A DNA stretch of 44,622 nucleotides from an uncultured Bacilli bacterium (GTDB lineage: Bacteria > Bacillota_I > Bacilli_A > RF39 > UBA660). Where the stretch lies: NCBI GenBank assembly GCA_934167695.1, contig CAKPLP010000011.1, positions 1 through 44,622 of the forward strand. Reading direction: 5' to 3'. This document shows positions 1-8,063 of this stretch, one piece after another (position 1 is the first letter of the stretch; each line of letters begins with the position of its first letter). The notes beneath the pieces are model-generated. The model saw only the letters and a program-made list of their open reading frames with translations. It did not search any database and was not told the origin of the DNA. The translations under genes and the position numbers were made by a program.

Positions 1-100
1 CTACTGTTTTATTATACAGTGCGTATGTGCTTCCTAGCATTATTATTACGGATGCTAATAATGGTACTATTATTATATTATTTACTCTTTCTTTTTGCAT
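1..100 (-). CDS. N-terminus of an unidentified membrane or secreted protein (cut by window edge)
   Basis: On the minus strand an ATG at 100-98 follows a good ribosome site (AGAGGTG, about 6 nt upstream). The frame stays open to the window edge and gives about 33 residues, starting MQKERVNN. A hydrophobic stretch (residues 8-27, IIIVPLLASVIIMLGSTYAL) looks like a signal anchor. The rest of the gene lies outside the window. It follows the murC terminator in the same orientation, so it is probably a separate transcript. No function can be assigned. Confidence 0.5.
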   Translation of the reverse strand, partial: MQKERVNNIIIVPLLASVIIMLGSTYALYNKTV

Positions 101-156
101 TATTCACACCTCTATTTTCTATTTAAATACTATCATCTTTTTTTACTTTTTTCAAT

Positions 157-186
157 AAAAAAATCTACTTTGAAGTTTGTAGATTT
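157..186 (-). terminator. Rho-independent terminator after murC
   Basis: An 8-bp perfect stem (161-168 pairs with 179-186, AAATCTAC/GTAGATTT) with a 10-nt loop is followed on the minus strand by a run of seven T. It starts just past the murC stop codon and would end the ireB-to-murC operon. Confidence 0.8.
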
Positions 187-192
187 CTTTTA

Positions 193-1497
193 CTATATTA
201 TTTTTTTCAAGTTATCTATTAAATGATCAACATAAGCACAACTAACAAAACAAATTACAGAGTTTTTTTCATCTTTTAACTTATCAATAGTATCTTCAGA
301 AATTATTTCAGCATTTTCAATATTATCTGTAATTATGTGAGATGTAATTCCGGGATAGTCCTCTTGTTTTTCACGATTACAATCTATTTCTGTTAAGTAA
401 ACTTTATCTGCTAGTTTTAAAGATGATATAAATTCGTTTTTAAAATCTCTTGTTCTAGAATATGTATTTGGTTTAAATATTACTACTAGACGTTTATCTG
501 GATACTTACTTCTAGCAGCTTCTAGTGTTGCTTTTATTTCAGTTGGATGGTGTGCATAGTCATCTATTATAATGGTATTATTTATTTTTTCTTCTGCAAA
601 ACGACGTTTAGCATTTTTGAAGTTTAATAGTAACTGTTTTATTTTATCTATTTCAATTTTATACATCATACATATTATAATTGCTGCGGTTGTATCTAAA
701 ACCATATGTTTACCAAAAAGTGAAACTGAAAAGTTACCTATTAGATCATCATTTTTATATAAATCAAATGTTTCACCAGATGGTGTTACTTTTTCATTTT
801 TTATTATATAGTCATTATTATCATTAAATCCATAATATATTATTGGAGTTTTTGTTTTTAGATTTCTAATATTAATATTATCACCGCATGCTACTATTTT
901 TTCCTTTGTATGATCTGCAAAAGAGGAAAAAGTATTTATTATATCATCTAAATCTGTATAACACTCCATATGTTCTTTTTCTATATTTGTTATTACAGAA
1001 CAGGTTGGATGATATGTTAGAAAGTGTTTATTAAATTCATCTGATTCAATTACAAATATTTCATTTTCTTTAGATGCTTTTCCATCTCCTGCTCCTATAA
1101 AATAGTTACATCCTATTGTATTATTTAGAATATGTTTAATTATAGAGGATGTTGTTGTTTTTCCATGTGTTCCACTTACTGAGATAGTATTAAACATGTT
1201 GGTTATTTCCCCTACTATTTCATTATATCTTTTTATAGTAAGTCCCATTTCTTTTACTCTTTGCAATTCTTTATGATCTTCACTTAGTGCTACTGAGTAA
1301 GTTACTATTGTATCTTTATCAATTTGATGATTATTATCATAATATATTTTTATATTTCTATCTTCTAATCCTTTTTGAGTAAATTTGTACTCCTTAGCAT
1401 CATCATAACCACTTACTTCATTACCAAGATCAAATAGTATTTGTGCAAGAGTTGACATTCCTGTTCCTTTTATTCCTAAACAATAATATTTTTTCAT
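193..1497 (-). CDS. murC: UDP-N-acetylmuramate--L-alanine ligase MurC
   Basis: This cytoplasmic peptidoglycan precursor enzyme joins L-alanine to UDP-MurNAc using ATP. The 434-residue protein has the N-terminal Rossmann motif GIKGTGMS (8-15), the Mur-ligase P-loop SGTHGKTTT (108-116), a central ATPase region with ESDEF and NIEKEHMECY, and a C-terminal domain containing DDYAHHPTEI. It is slightly shorter than typical MurC (about 440-460), with nothing obviously missing. The ATG has an AAGAAGG site about 6 nt upstream. It is the last gene of the minus-strand operon and is followed by a strong terminator. Being next to NlpC/P60 and mltG genes, it fits a cell-wall cluster. Confidence 0.95.
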   Translation of the reverse strand: MKKYYCLGIKGTGMSTLAQILFDLGNEVSGYDDAKEYKFTQKGLEDRNIKIYYDNNHQIDKDTIVTYSVALSEDHKELQRVKEMGLTIKRYNEIVGEITNMFNTISVSGTHGKTTTSSIIKHILNNTIGCNYFIGAGDGKASKENEIFVIESDEFNKHFLTYHPTCSVITNIEKEHMECYTDLDDIINTFSSFADHTKEKIVACGDNINIRNLKTKTPIIYYGFNDNNDYIIKNEKVTPSGETFDLYKNDDLIGNFSVSLFGKHMVLDTTAAIIICMMYKIEIDKIKQLLLNFKNAKRRFAEEKINNTIIIDDYAHHPTEIKATLEAARSKYPDKRLVVIFKPNTYSRTRDFKNEFISSLKLADKVYLTEIDCNREKQEDYPGITSHIITDNIENAEIISEDTIDKLKDEKNSVICFVSCAYVDHLIDNLKKII

Positions 1498-1546
1498 ATT
1501 AATCCTTCTTTCGTTATTATAAATTATGATATTTATTTAATACTTA

Positions 1547-1969
1547 TTATTTTAACTTAGTATTTTTTTTGCTTTGTTCTTTTTTTATAGTAGTACTTGT
1601 AGATTCATTTGCAGAATCCATCTCATTTTGTTTTTGATCAACTGCAGTCCAACATTCAGTTATATTAAATGCTGTTAATTTTCCATCTTCTTTTATTCCG
1701 GTGGAACCACTAGTGTAAATAATGTTCATAGTTAGATTTACTATAAACGGCAAGAAAAAAATTATTACAGCGGCCATTATAGAATTTATTATTTTTTTTG
1801 TTCCATCTTTTTGCTCCGGATTTATCACCAGTTTTATTATCTGAATAGTACAAGATACTATTAATATTATGGGAACAATAACTTGAATAATAGTTAATGT
1901 TCTTTTTATTATTGTTAAAATTGTTGCTAGTGTATAATCACTGCAAACTGATTGTGCTATATAAAACAT
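1547..1969 (-). CDS. VirB2/TrbC-pilin-like two-helix membrane protein
   Basis: The 140-residue protein has a short N-terminus, hydrophobic helices at about 26-49 and 61-85 separated by a short charged loop (NPEQKDGTKK), and a Lys/Ser/Thr-rich hydrophilic tail. This two-helix shape with a polar loop and a SIMAAVIIFFLP second helix resembles VirB2/TrbC conjugative pilins. It is a clear paralogue of the neighbouring gene at 1983-2858: the helices and the ATILxIIxxxLxIIQVIVPI segment match, but it lacks the peptidase domain. No other type IV secretion gene is nearby, so a conjugation role is not supported. A membrane scaffold working with the NlpC/P60 paralogue is my inference. Confidence 0.6.
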   Translation of the reverse strand: MFYIAQSVCSDYTLATILTIIKRTLTIIQVIVPIILIVSCTIQIIKLVINPEQKDGTKKIINSIMAAVIIFFLPFIVNLTMNIIYTSGSTGIKEDGKLTAFNITECWTAVDQKQNEMDSANESTSTTIKKEQSKKNTKLK

Positions 1970-1982
1970 ACTTACACCTTCT

Positions 1983-2858
1983 TTAATTTAATACCCTTCT
2001 TATTGTAATTATATTTTTATTATACGTGGCATTATCCTCTGTAATACCTGAGGCACGATTTTTGGCATGAACTATTTTTAATCCATCTCCTTCAAAAAGG
2101 GCGACATGATTTGGGTAACAAATAATATCTCCTGCTCTAGCTTCATTTATACTTGCTACAGCAGTACCTACATTTTGTAATGCTGTGGACTGTCTTGGAA
2201 CATTTATTCCAAAGTTAGCATAAACAAGATGAATAAAACCACTACAGTCAGTACCAGCGGTTAGACTGTTTCCTCCCCATTGATATGGATTACCTATAAA
2301 TTGTTTGGCATACTGAACTAGGGCTGTACCACTTGCAGTATTGCTTGGATTTGGATTAGTAGTCGACTGTTGAGCTTGACCACTTCCCTGTTGATTATTT
2401 GACGATGAAGTTGTTGTATTATTGCTTAATGTTTTCTTTTTTTTACTTTGTTCTTTTGAAATCGTTGAGCTTTTTGACCCTCCATTTTCTTTAACTGAAT
2501 CCATTTCACTTTGAGTATTTTCAACAGCAGTCCAACAACTACTTAAATTTAAGGCATATCTTTTTTTATCAGTTTTTATTCCTACTTCTCCTGTTTCATT
2601 TAGGATACTCATAGTTAAGTTTATTAGTGTTGGTAAAAAGAAAACAATTACTGCGGCCATTATAGAATTGATAAAACTCTTTTTGCCATTTCTATCATCA
2701 TCAGGATTTAACACCATTTTCATAAACTGTATGGTCCCTGACAATATTAATAAAATTGGTACAATTACTTGAATTATATTTAAACTTTTTCTAATTATAC
2801 TTAATATTGTTGCTAATACAAAGTCTGAACATATTTCAGATTGTAGTAAAAGTGGCAT
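1983..2858 (-). CDS. VirB2-like membrane protein fused to an NlpC/P60 cell-wall hydrolase
   Basis: The 291-residue protein has the same two hydrophobic helices as its neighbour (about 29-50 and 59-83), then a low-complexity Ser/Thr/Asn/Gln linker (about 125-175), then an NlpC/P60 domain (about 178-291). Catalytic residues are visible: Cys in TDCSGF (about 205), His in PNHVALF (about 251) and a His in IVHAKN (about 264). NlpC/P60 enzymes cut peptidoglycan stem peptides. The ATG at 2858 is preferred over a GTG at 2870 because an AGGGGTG site lies at the right distance from the ATG. The pilin-like plus hydrolase fusion is unusual. The two-helix part probably anchors the hydrolase at the membrane. 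Confidence 0.75.
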   Translation of the reverse strand: MPLLLQSEICSDFVLATILSIIRKSLNIIQVIVPILLILSGTIQFMKMVLNPDDDRNGKKSFINSIMAAVIVFFLPTLINLTMSILNETGEVGIKTDKKRYALNLSSCWTAVENTQSEMDSVKENGGSKSSTISKEQSKKKKTLSNNTTTSSSNNQQGSGQAQQSTTNPNPSNTASGTALVQYAKQFIGNPYQWGGNSLTAGTDCSGFIHLVYANFGINVPRQSTALQNVGTAVASINEARAGDIICYPNHVALFEGDGLKIVHAKNRASGITEDNATYNKNIITIRRVLN

Positions 2859-2884
2859 AATAGACTTCACCCCTGTTTCTTTAC

Positions 2885-3601
2885 TTATTTTATAATAAAT
2901 TTGAAATCATTTCTAGTAAAATAATCTTCTTCTCCATAAATTGAGTAAACTTCAAATACTTTATACACAACTAAACGAGAATTTTCAATATAGTAATTAG
3001 CATTATCGATGTAGTTAGTTATATTTCTAAGGTTTAAATAGCATTTATAGTCACATTCATTTTTTTCTATATATCCTTTTGATACTTCATCTTGATATTT
3101 TTCTTTCATTTTAGTTGCCATTATTTCATTTACCTCAGCATATGTTATATTAAACTTTTTAAGTATTTCTTCATCACTTAATAAATGTGCATTGTTTTTT
3201 AAATCGAATACATAGGTCTTATATAAATATGTTAATTGATCATTAGAATCAATATCTCTATATGTTAGTACTACCGAAAGAATATTTTTATTTTGATTAT
3301 ATCGATATGTTACTGTCTTGTTTGGATCTGAAGATGTTAAATATGGGGTTGCCTCATTAATTATTTCGTTATTTACTTTACTGACATCTTCTCCTGATAC
3401 ATTTATATATGGGATTGATGCTTTATTAGTATCAGAATGATACTTTGTATAAACATAGTTTTTTGATGTATCTTGTTTATAAGTTTCGTACTCTTTAGAT
3501 TTGTTATTATTTACTATATTTAATATAATACATAAAATAACGATTATTATTAGAACTATTAAAAGTTTAGGATTCCACTCTAATTTTTCTTTTTTATTCA
3601 T
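2885..3601 (-). CDS. Membrane-anchored extracellular protein, possibly DUF4163/DUF3298 (RsiV/PdaC)-like
   Basis: The 238-residue protein has one N-terminal anchor (about 13-31, LIVLIIIVILCIILNIV) and an otherwise extracellular body. The region IPYINVSGEDVSKVNNEI and the later FDLKNNAHLLSDEEIL resemble the paired domains seen in RsiV anti-sigma factors and the deacetylase PdaC, where the DUF3298-like part follows DUF4163. I see no enzyme motif, so this is a weak fold-level guess. It sits between trmR and the NlpC/P60 gene in one operon. An AGGAAGG site precedes the ATG. Confidence 0.5.
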   Translation of the reverse strand: MNKKEKLEWNPKLLIVLIIIVILCIILNIVNNNKSKEYETYKQDTSKNYVYTKYHSDTNKASIPYINVSGEDVSKVNNEIINEATPYLTSSDPNKTVTYRYNQNKNILSVVLTYRDIDSNDQLTYLYKTYVFDLKNNAHLLSDEEILKKFNITYAEVNEIMATKMKEKYQDEVSKGYIEKNECDYKCYLNLRNITNYIDNANYYIENSRLVVYKVFEVYSIYGEEDYFTRNDFKFIIK

Positions 3602-3605
3602 TATT

Positions 3606-4196
3606 TCATTCCTTCCTCTGACTTACAGAAATGCCATCACCTATTTCATAAAAGGTTGTTTTATACTCTTCATTTTCTTGTAGAAACGTAATATAATCTT
3701 TTATTTTTCTAACTAAGGCTCGTAAGTTTTTACTTTCTATTTCTTCTAATTCTTTTTTAACCAATCCATGAAAGTTTAGATTATCAGTTATAATATAACC
3801 TGATTTTTTTAGGTTTTTAGAGAATTTAAGAAAGAAATTTGTATTTTGGGCTTTGGCAGCATCAATAAATATTAAGTCGTACGTTTCTTCAAGTTTTACA
3901 TTAGAGGCATCATTAAATATTAATGTTATTCTATTTTCTAAATTTAATTGTTTTATATTTTTTAATGCTTCTAAATAACGTATTTCATCTCTTTCGATTG
4001 TCGTTACTTTAACTTTTTCATCTACTAAAGCCATTTTTATTGCTGAGTAGCCAATCGCTGTTCCTACTTCTAATACTTTTTTTATATTATTTTCTTTGAT
4101 AAAATTTGTAAGAAATTTTATTCCATCATCTTGCATAATAGGTACTTTATTTACTTCGGCATATTTTTTTATTTCTTTTAGTGTTTTTTCTACCAT
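3606..4196 (-). CDS. trmR: Class I SAM O-methyltransferase, TrmR-like (tRNA 5-hydroxyuridine)
   Basis: The protein is about 196 residues. It has the SAM-binding motif VLEVGTAIGYSA near residue 40 and the metal-dependent O-methyltransferase signature IFIDAAKAQ. In B. subtilis the homologue YrrM/TrmR methylates 5-hydroxyuridine at the tRNA wobble base, and its gene lies right after yrrL (mltG) just as here. Synteny is the main reason for the specific name. The gene overlaps the mltG stop. ATG 4196 was chosen over a TTG at 4202. It ends in TGA, showing that TGA is a stop in this genome. Confidence 0.82.
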   Translation of the reverse strand: MVEKTLKEIKKYAEVNKVPIMQDDGIKFLTNFIKENNIKKVLEVGTAIGYSAIKMALVDEKVKVTTIERDEIRYLEALKNIKQLNLENRITLIFNDASNVKLEETYDLIFIDAAKAQNTNFFLKFSKNLKKSGYIITDNLNFHGLVKKELEEIESKNLRALVRKIKDYITFLQENEEYKTTFYEIGDGISVSQRKE

Positions 4197-5275
4197 ATCC
4201 AATTACCAGCTTCCTTTATTTCTTGTACTTTTTTCAAATGATCCTGACTAGTTTTTGTATAGTATATATTTCCTAATTTATCTGCAACAAAGTAATAGTA
4301 TGTATTAGTAGTTGGATTTAAGGCTGCTTTTAATGATGATAATGAAATACTACAAATAGGTCCAACTGGTAATCCTAACATGTTTTCTTTTCTTGTATTA
4401 TATGGATTATTAGTTGCAAATTCTTCTTTTGTTAAATCACTCGTCATAGGCTTTTGTAAAGCATAATACGTAGTAACATCGCTTCCAAGATTCATTTTAG
4501 CCTTTAATCTATTTTCGAAAACACCTACTATCATTTTTCTATTTTCTGTTGTTGTTCCCTCTAATTCAGCCATACTTGCTAATGTTAGATATTCATGAAT
4601 AGTATGCTTATTATTAGTTAAATCTGTTTGATATTGTTTTAAAACATAGTCTGTTTGATCTAGCATTCTTTCAATTATTGTTTTTGTATCTACATCCTTA
4701 TTTTTAAACTGATAAGTTTCAGGATATAAATATCCCTCTAATGGATAATAAATATTTTGATTTAAAACTTCATCTGTTAAAAACCAATACTTATTAATTA
4801 GTGTTTGAATGTAGGCTTTGTCCTTCATTATTGAAATTATAGAATCATAATTATTATTTGTATTTTCGCTTATTACTTTAGCATAGTCTGTTATTCTTTT
4901 ACCTTCTTTAAATGTTATATTTACAACTTCTTTATTGTAATTATTACCATTACAAATATTTTCTAATATTTCATTTAAACTCATACTTTTTTTCAACTGA
5001 TATGTTGATGCTTTTAATGAGAGACAGTTGTTTAACTTCAAATAAATTAAAAAGAAGTTACCATTTTTGATTAAACCTTTTTGTTCTAGTAATTTTCCTA
5101 TTTGTTTAGAACTCATTCCCTCTTTTATTTCTACTTCAATTTCCTCAGATGATTTTAAATCCGTTGGACTTGCTAAATAACAATATATACCACTACTAGC
5201 TATTAGAAGAAGTCCTGTAATTACTAATAGAATTATAGTTTTTCTTACTTTTTTCTTTAACTTTCTTCTTCTCAT
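4190..5275 (-). CDS. mltG: Endolytic murein transglycosylase MltG (YceG/YrrL)
   Basis: This membrane-bound enzyme cleaves nascent glycan strands and helps set their length. The 361-residue protein has a basic N-terminus, one transmembrane helix (about 12-34), an N-terminal LysM-like region, and the YceG catalytic domain. The motif LASMAELEG (232-240) is this protein's version of the conserved ASIVEKE block that carries the catalytic Glu, followed by the typical FENRL and YNTR segments. Family length is about 340-360. It lies between yrzB and trmR, as in Bacilli. Confidence 0.93.
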   Translation of the reverse strand: MRRRKLKKKVRKTIILLVITGLLLIASSGIYCYLASPTDLKSSEEIEVEIKEGMSSKQIGKLLEQKGLIKNGNFFLIYLKLNNCLSLKASTYQLKKSMSLNEILENICNGNNYNKEVVNITFKEGKRITDYAKVISENTNNNYDSIISIMKDKAYIQTLINKYWFLTDEVLNQNIYYPLEGYLYPETYQFKNKDVDTKTIIERMLDQTDYVLKQYQTDLTNNKHTIHEYLTLASMAELEGTTTENRKMIVGVFENRLKAKMNLGSDVTTYYALQKPMTSDLTKEEFATNNPYNTRKENMLGLPVGPICSISLSSLKAALNPTTNTYYYFVADKLGNIYYTKTSQDHLKKVQEIKEAGNWIW

Positions 5276-5296
5276 ATCTTCCCTTTCATAACAAAC

Positions 5297-5324
5297 AACG
5301 AGCTAATTATTAATTTTGCTCGTT
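5297..5324 (-). terminator. Intercistronic hairpin between yrzB and mltG
   Basis: A 7-bp perfect inverted repeat (AACGAGC at 5297-5303, GCTCGTT at 5318-5324) covers the 3' end of yrzB and is followed on the minus strand by a T-rich but interrupted stretch. It could be a weak terminator that lowers mltG expression, or an RNA processing site. mltG starts only 22 nt further on. Confidence 0.4.
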
Positions 5325-5597
5325 ATTTTCACCACTTTTTAATTCTTCTTGTATTGTTTTTAAAATTGTATCGATTATTTTCCATTCTTTTTCTGTTTCT
5401 ATTGCTTCTAATTTTGAGTTTTCTTCTTCAGGATGATAGATTGAAGCATATACTTCTACATTTCCTTCAGCATCTTTTGTATTATCTGTATATACAATGT
5501 AATCTTTGTTAGTTTCTTCACTTTGAAATGTAAATAAAACATCGTATTTTACTTCTTTACCAGTTTCATCTAACATTGTAAAACTATTTTCTTCCAT
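5310..5597 (-). CDS. yrzB: DUF1292 family protein (YrzB-like)
   Basis: This 95-residue acidic protein has the DUF1292 pattern: FTMLDETGKEVKYDVLFTF, then KDYIVYTDN and VYASIYHPE, ending in a Glu-rich tail. Its biochemical role is unknown. It is conserved in Bacillota between ruvX and mltG, exactly as here. The spacing to ruvX is 4 nt, so the two are very likely co-transcribed. A GAAAGGA site precedes the ATG. Confidence 0.85.
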   Translation of the reverse strand: MEENSFTMLDETGKEVKYDVLFTFQSEETNKDYIVYTDNTKDAEGNVEVYASIYHPEEENSKLEAIETEKEWKIIDTILKTIQEELKSGENNEQN

Positions 5598-5601
5598 ATT
5601 A

Positions 5602-6018
5602 TTAAATTCCTTTCCTATCTAAAAAGCTTTGTAATATGATTGTTGCGGCCATACTATCTATTACTTTTTTTCTTTTTTTTCTCGATGTGTTATTACTAAT
5701 TAGAATATCTGTTGCTTGTTTGGTAGTTAGTCGTTCATCTTGTAGGTATACAGGTATTTTTAACTGTTGTTCTATTTCTTCTTTAAATTTTTCACTTAAT
5801 TTAGCTTTTTCACCTATTGTGTTATTCATATTTTTGGGATAGCCTAAAACGATTACATCAACTTTTTCTTCATCTACAATTTTCTTAATTTCTGGTATTA
5901 GAAGATTGTATTCTTCATTATGTCTTATAATTTTTACGTTTCTTGCAATTAAACCCATTTTATCTGAGATTGCTACTCCTAATGTTTTTGAACCTAAATC
6001 AAGACCTAAATAACGCAT
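5602..6018 (-). CDS. ruvX: RuvX/YqgF-family RNase H-fold nuclease (pre-16S rRNA processing)
   Basis: The 138-residue RNase H-fold protein has LGLDLGSKTLGVAISD (4-19) with the first catalytic Asp, a central VIVLGYPKNM, then QDERLTT, and IDSMAATIIL near the C-terminus with the last acidic residue. Family members mature the 5' end of 16S rRNA or act as Holliday-junction resolvase-like nucleases. Its ATG overlaps the ireB stop by 1 nt (TAATG), which implies translational coupling. Confidence 0.93.
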   Translation of the reverse strand: MRYLGLDLGSKTLGVAISDKMGLIARNVKIIRHNEEYNLLIPEIKKIVDEEKVDVIVLGYPKNMNNTIGEKAKLSEKFKEEIEQQLKIPVYLQDERLTTKQATDILISNNTSRKKRKKVIDSMAATIILQSFLDRKGI

Positions 6019-6269
6019 TATCTTTCTTTTTGAAACTCCTCTAAAAGTACTTCTACAATTTTTGCTCTATCCATAGCCTGTATCTTTTTACGAGCATCTT
6101 TGTGACTTGATATATATCCTAAATCACCACTAATTAGATAACCTACTATTTGATTTGTTGGATTATATCCTCTTTCTTTTAAAGCTTCGTATACCTCTTT
6201 TAATGTTATACGAATTTCTTCTACATTCATATCTTCAATGTGGAAAAGACTAGTTTTTTCTAAACTCAT
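6018..6269 (-). CDS. ireB: IreB-family regulatory phosphoprotein (UPF0297)
   Basis: The 83-residue protein matches the UPF0297/IreB family: FHIEDMNVEEIRITLKEV near the start, then YNPTNQIVGYLISGD and YISSHKDARKKIQ. In Enterococcus faecalis IreB is a substrate of the PASTA kinase IreK and affects cephalosporin resistance. No kinase is in this window. A strong GAGGTGATGTT leader precedes the ATG. It is the first gene of the long operon running down to murC. Confidence 0.9.
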   Translation of the reverse strand: MSLEKTSLFHIEDMNVEEIRITLKEVYEALKERGYNPTNQIVGYLISGDLGYISSHKDARKKIQAMDRAKIVEVLLEEFQKER

Positions 6270-6299
6270 AACATCACCTCACTATAATATTCTAGTTTA

Positions 6300-6328
6300 A
6301 TTTTATCATTAAATAGTATTTTAAGCAA
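6300..6328 (-). promoter_or_regulatory. Sigma-A-type promoter for the ireB operon
   Basis: On the minus strand the -35 box TTGCTT (6328-6323) and the -10 box TAAAAT (6305-6300) are 17 bp apart, and the ireB ATG is about 30 nt downstream. A second AT-rich -10-like hexamer lies closer to the gene. This is a sequence match only. Confidence 0.5.
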
Positions 6329-6339
6329 ATATATTTACA

Positions 6340-7488
6340 TTAACTTGTAAAGGCCATAATTGTTAAAAATACTAAATATATAATAGAAACAATATATCCA
6401 TTTACTTTTTCAAAACTACTACTTTTATATTTTAGACCTAGTGCCATTGTAATTAAGAATCCACCTATTAAACCACCTATATGGGCATAATTATCTATTC
6501 CTGTTATCATAAAGCCTAAAAGTAAATTTGTTACAATTAGTGGTATAATTTGTGTTTTTACAATGTTACCTAAATATACTCTATAATGATATCCAAAATA
6601 CACTAAGCTTCCCATTAGACCAAATATAGCTCCACTTGCACCTATACTTATATTATTTCCTAAAAAAATCATTGACATAAGTGATGATGAAATGGCACTA
6701 AATAAATATACAATTAAATATTTAGTTTTGCCTAAAAAACTTTCTAGTTGAACACCAATTACATAAAGAGCATAACAGTTAAACAATAAGTGAAATATAT
6801 TAGCATGAATAAATGCTCCTGTTAATAATCTATAATATTGACCATTTTTAATTAAGTTCGGATAAATACAAAAATTTCTTAAAAAGTAATTAGATTCGTT
6901 AAACAATAATGGAAGAATATAAATTAGAAGATTAATTGCTAATAATGTATATGTAACTATCGGATATTTAGGTTTAAATATTTCTTCTACTTTTTTATTA
7001 TCTTTCACATTATGTTTATTAATATCATTTGTTATTTTTATGAATAGTTGTAATCCTTCTTCAGAATATTTTAATTTTTTTGACATATCTGGAAAAGTAT
7101 TTTTTAATATTTTATTTTTCTTGATATCTTCTTCATCTTCTATTTTTAAACATGTAATATCTTTAGTTGGATTTTGTTGAAAATCATCTTCTATATCAAA
7201 GAATATACTAAGAGTATTTATCTTAAATGTTAAAGTCTTAGCCTTTATTTTCTTTACGATTCTCTTTGTTTTAAAAAGATCAAAACCAAATTGTTCTTCA
7301 TTTAAAATGTTGGTTGAAACTATTCTTATAATTTCATATTCTTCATCTAAATTCTCAAGCCATATCTCATTATCTACACCTTGTAATATTACAGGATTAT
7401 AGTTTTTTTCAGTTATAAAATAATGTAGCATTTTCATAATTAACATGTTTTTATTATCTAGTAAAGCCTCATCTATTTCATATTTCAA
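6340..7488 (-). CDS. Rhomboid-family intramembrane serine protease with cytosolic N-terminal domain
   Basis: The protein is about 382 residues. A soluble N-terminal region (about 1-170) is followed by six or so membrane helices. The catalytic Ser lies in GASGAIFG (Ser about 285) and the catalytic His in NYAHIGGLIGG (His about 336). The family HANIFHLLFNCYAL helix is also present. Rhomboids cut membrane proteins within the bilayer. The long N-terminal domain recalls YqgP/GluP-type rhomboids. The start is taken as TTG at 7488 because GGAGGGG lies 5 nt upstream of it, while the ATG at 7506 has no ribosome site. Confidence 0.88.
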   Translation of the reverse strand: MKYEIDEALLDNKNMLIMKMLHYFITEKNYNPVILQGVDNEIWLENLDEEYEIIRIVSTNILNEEQFGFDLFKTKRIVKKIKAKTLTFKINTLSIFFDIEDDFQQNPTKDITCLKIEDEEDIKKNKILKNTFPDMSKKLKYSEEGLQLFIKITNDINKHNVKDNKKVEEIFKPKYPIVTYTLLAINLLIYILPLLFNESNYFLRNFCIYPNLIKNGQYYRLLTGAFIHANIFHLLFNCYALYVIGVQLESFLGKTKYLIVYLFSAISSSLMSMIFLGNNISIGASGAIFGLMGSLVYFGYHYRVYLGNIVKTQIIPLIVTNLLLGFMITGIDNYAHIGGLIGGFLITMALGLKYKSSSFEKVNGYIVSIIYLVFLTIMAFTS

Positions 7489-7604
7489 GCTATCCCCTCC
7501 AGTCATTACTATTATATACTATATGTTAAAATTAGAAAAGCATTAACTTTTAAACTTTTCATAAAATTGGATTTTTATGCATACTTTTTTTAGAGGGGAA
7601 AAAT

Positions 7605-8063
7605 ATGAAGATAGTTAAATTTTTTATAATGTTTTTATTATTTTTTTTAATTGGTGGATTTTGCTTGCTTTTACCGTTAGATTATAACTATTATGCAGAT
7701 TTAAATTTTCATCTATTTAAACCATCACTTAATTTTTTTCAAATTTTTAATCTTATTTATATAACTCTTTTTTCATTATCTATTACTGAAGTTTTTCAAA
7801 TTTGTGGAAATGTATCTAATAAATTTAATATAAGAATTCTCTTAAATGTTATTAGTTTTATACTTATTAGAATATCTTTTAATTTGCATTCTCTACTTTT
7901 TACCTTTCTTTTTTCTTTTTCCTTATTTATTAGTTTATTATACGTTTATGAAGAAATTTCTTTGATGCATGAAAAAAGCACTAGATATTTAGATATTAAT
8001 GTTCTTTATAGTCTATTACTTAGTGCTTTTAATTTTTGTTTATATGTTCTTAATTGTTCTTAA
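7605..8063 (+). CDS. Small polytopic membrane protein, possibly a divergent TspO/MBR relative
   Basis: The 152-residue protein is very hydrophobic, with about five predicted helices. The order of features recalls TspO/MBR proteins: an early IGGF, then FKPSLNFFQIFNLIYITLFSL where TspO has its Lys-Pro-Ser and Trp-Leu-Tyr block, and a final FNFCLYVLN resembling the LN-x-LN end of TspO. The Trp residues that bind porphyrin in classic TspO are missing, so the assignment is tentative. A GAGGGG site precedes the ATG. It is one of the few plus-strand genes, and its end overlaps the convergent gene at 8060 by 4 nt. Confidence 0.5.
   Translation: MKIVKFFIMFLLFFLIGGFCLLLPLDYNYYADLNFHLFKPSLNFFQIFNLIYITLFSLSITEVFQICGNVSNKFNIRILLNVISFILIRISFNLHSLLFTFLFSFSLFISLLYVYEEISLMHEKSTRYLDINVLYSLLLSAFNFCLYVLNCS

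Noticed and set aside
1547..2858. A type IV secretion or conjugation locus, suggested by the VirB2-like helices
   Set aside because: No ATPase, relaxase, coupling protein or other VirB-type gene lies nearby, and the genes sit in a housekeeping operon.
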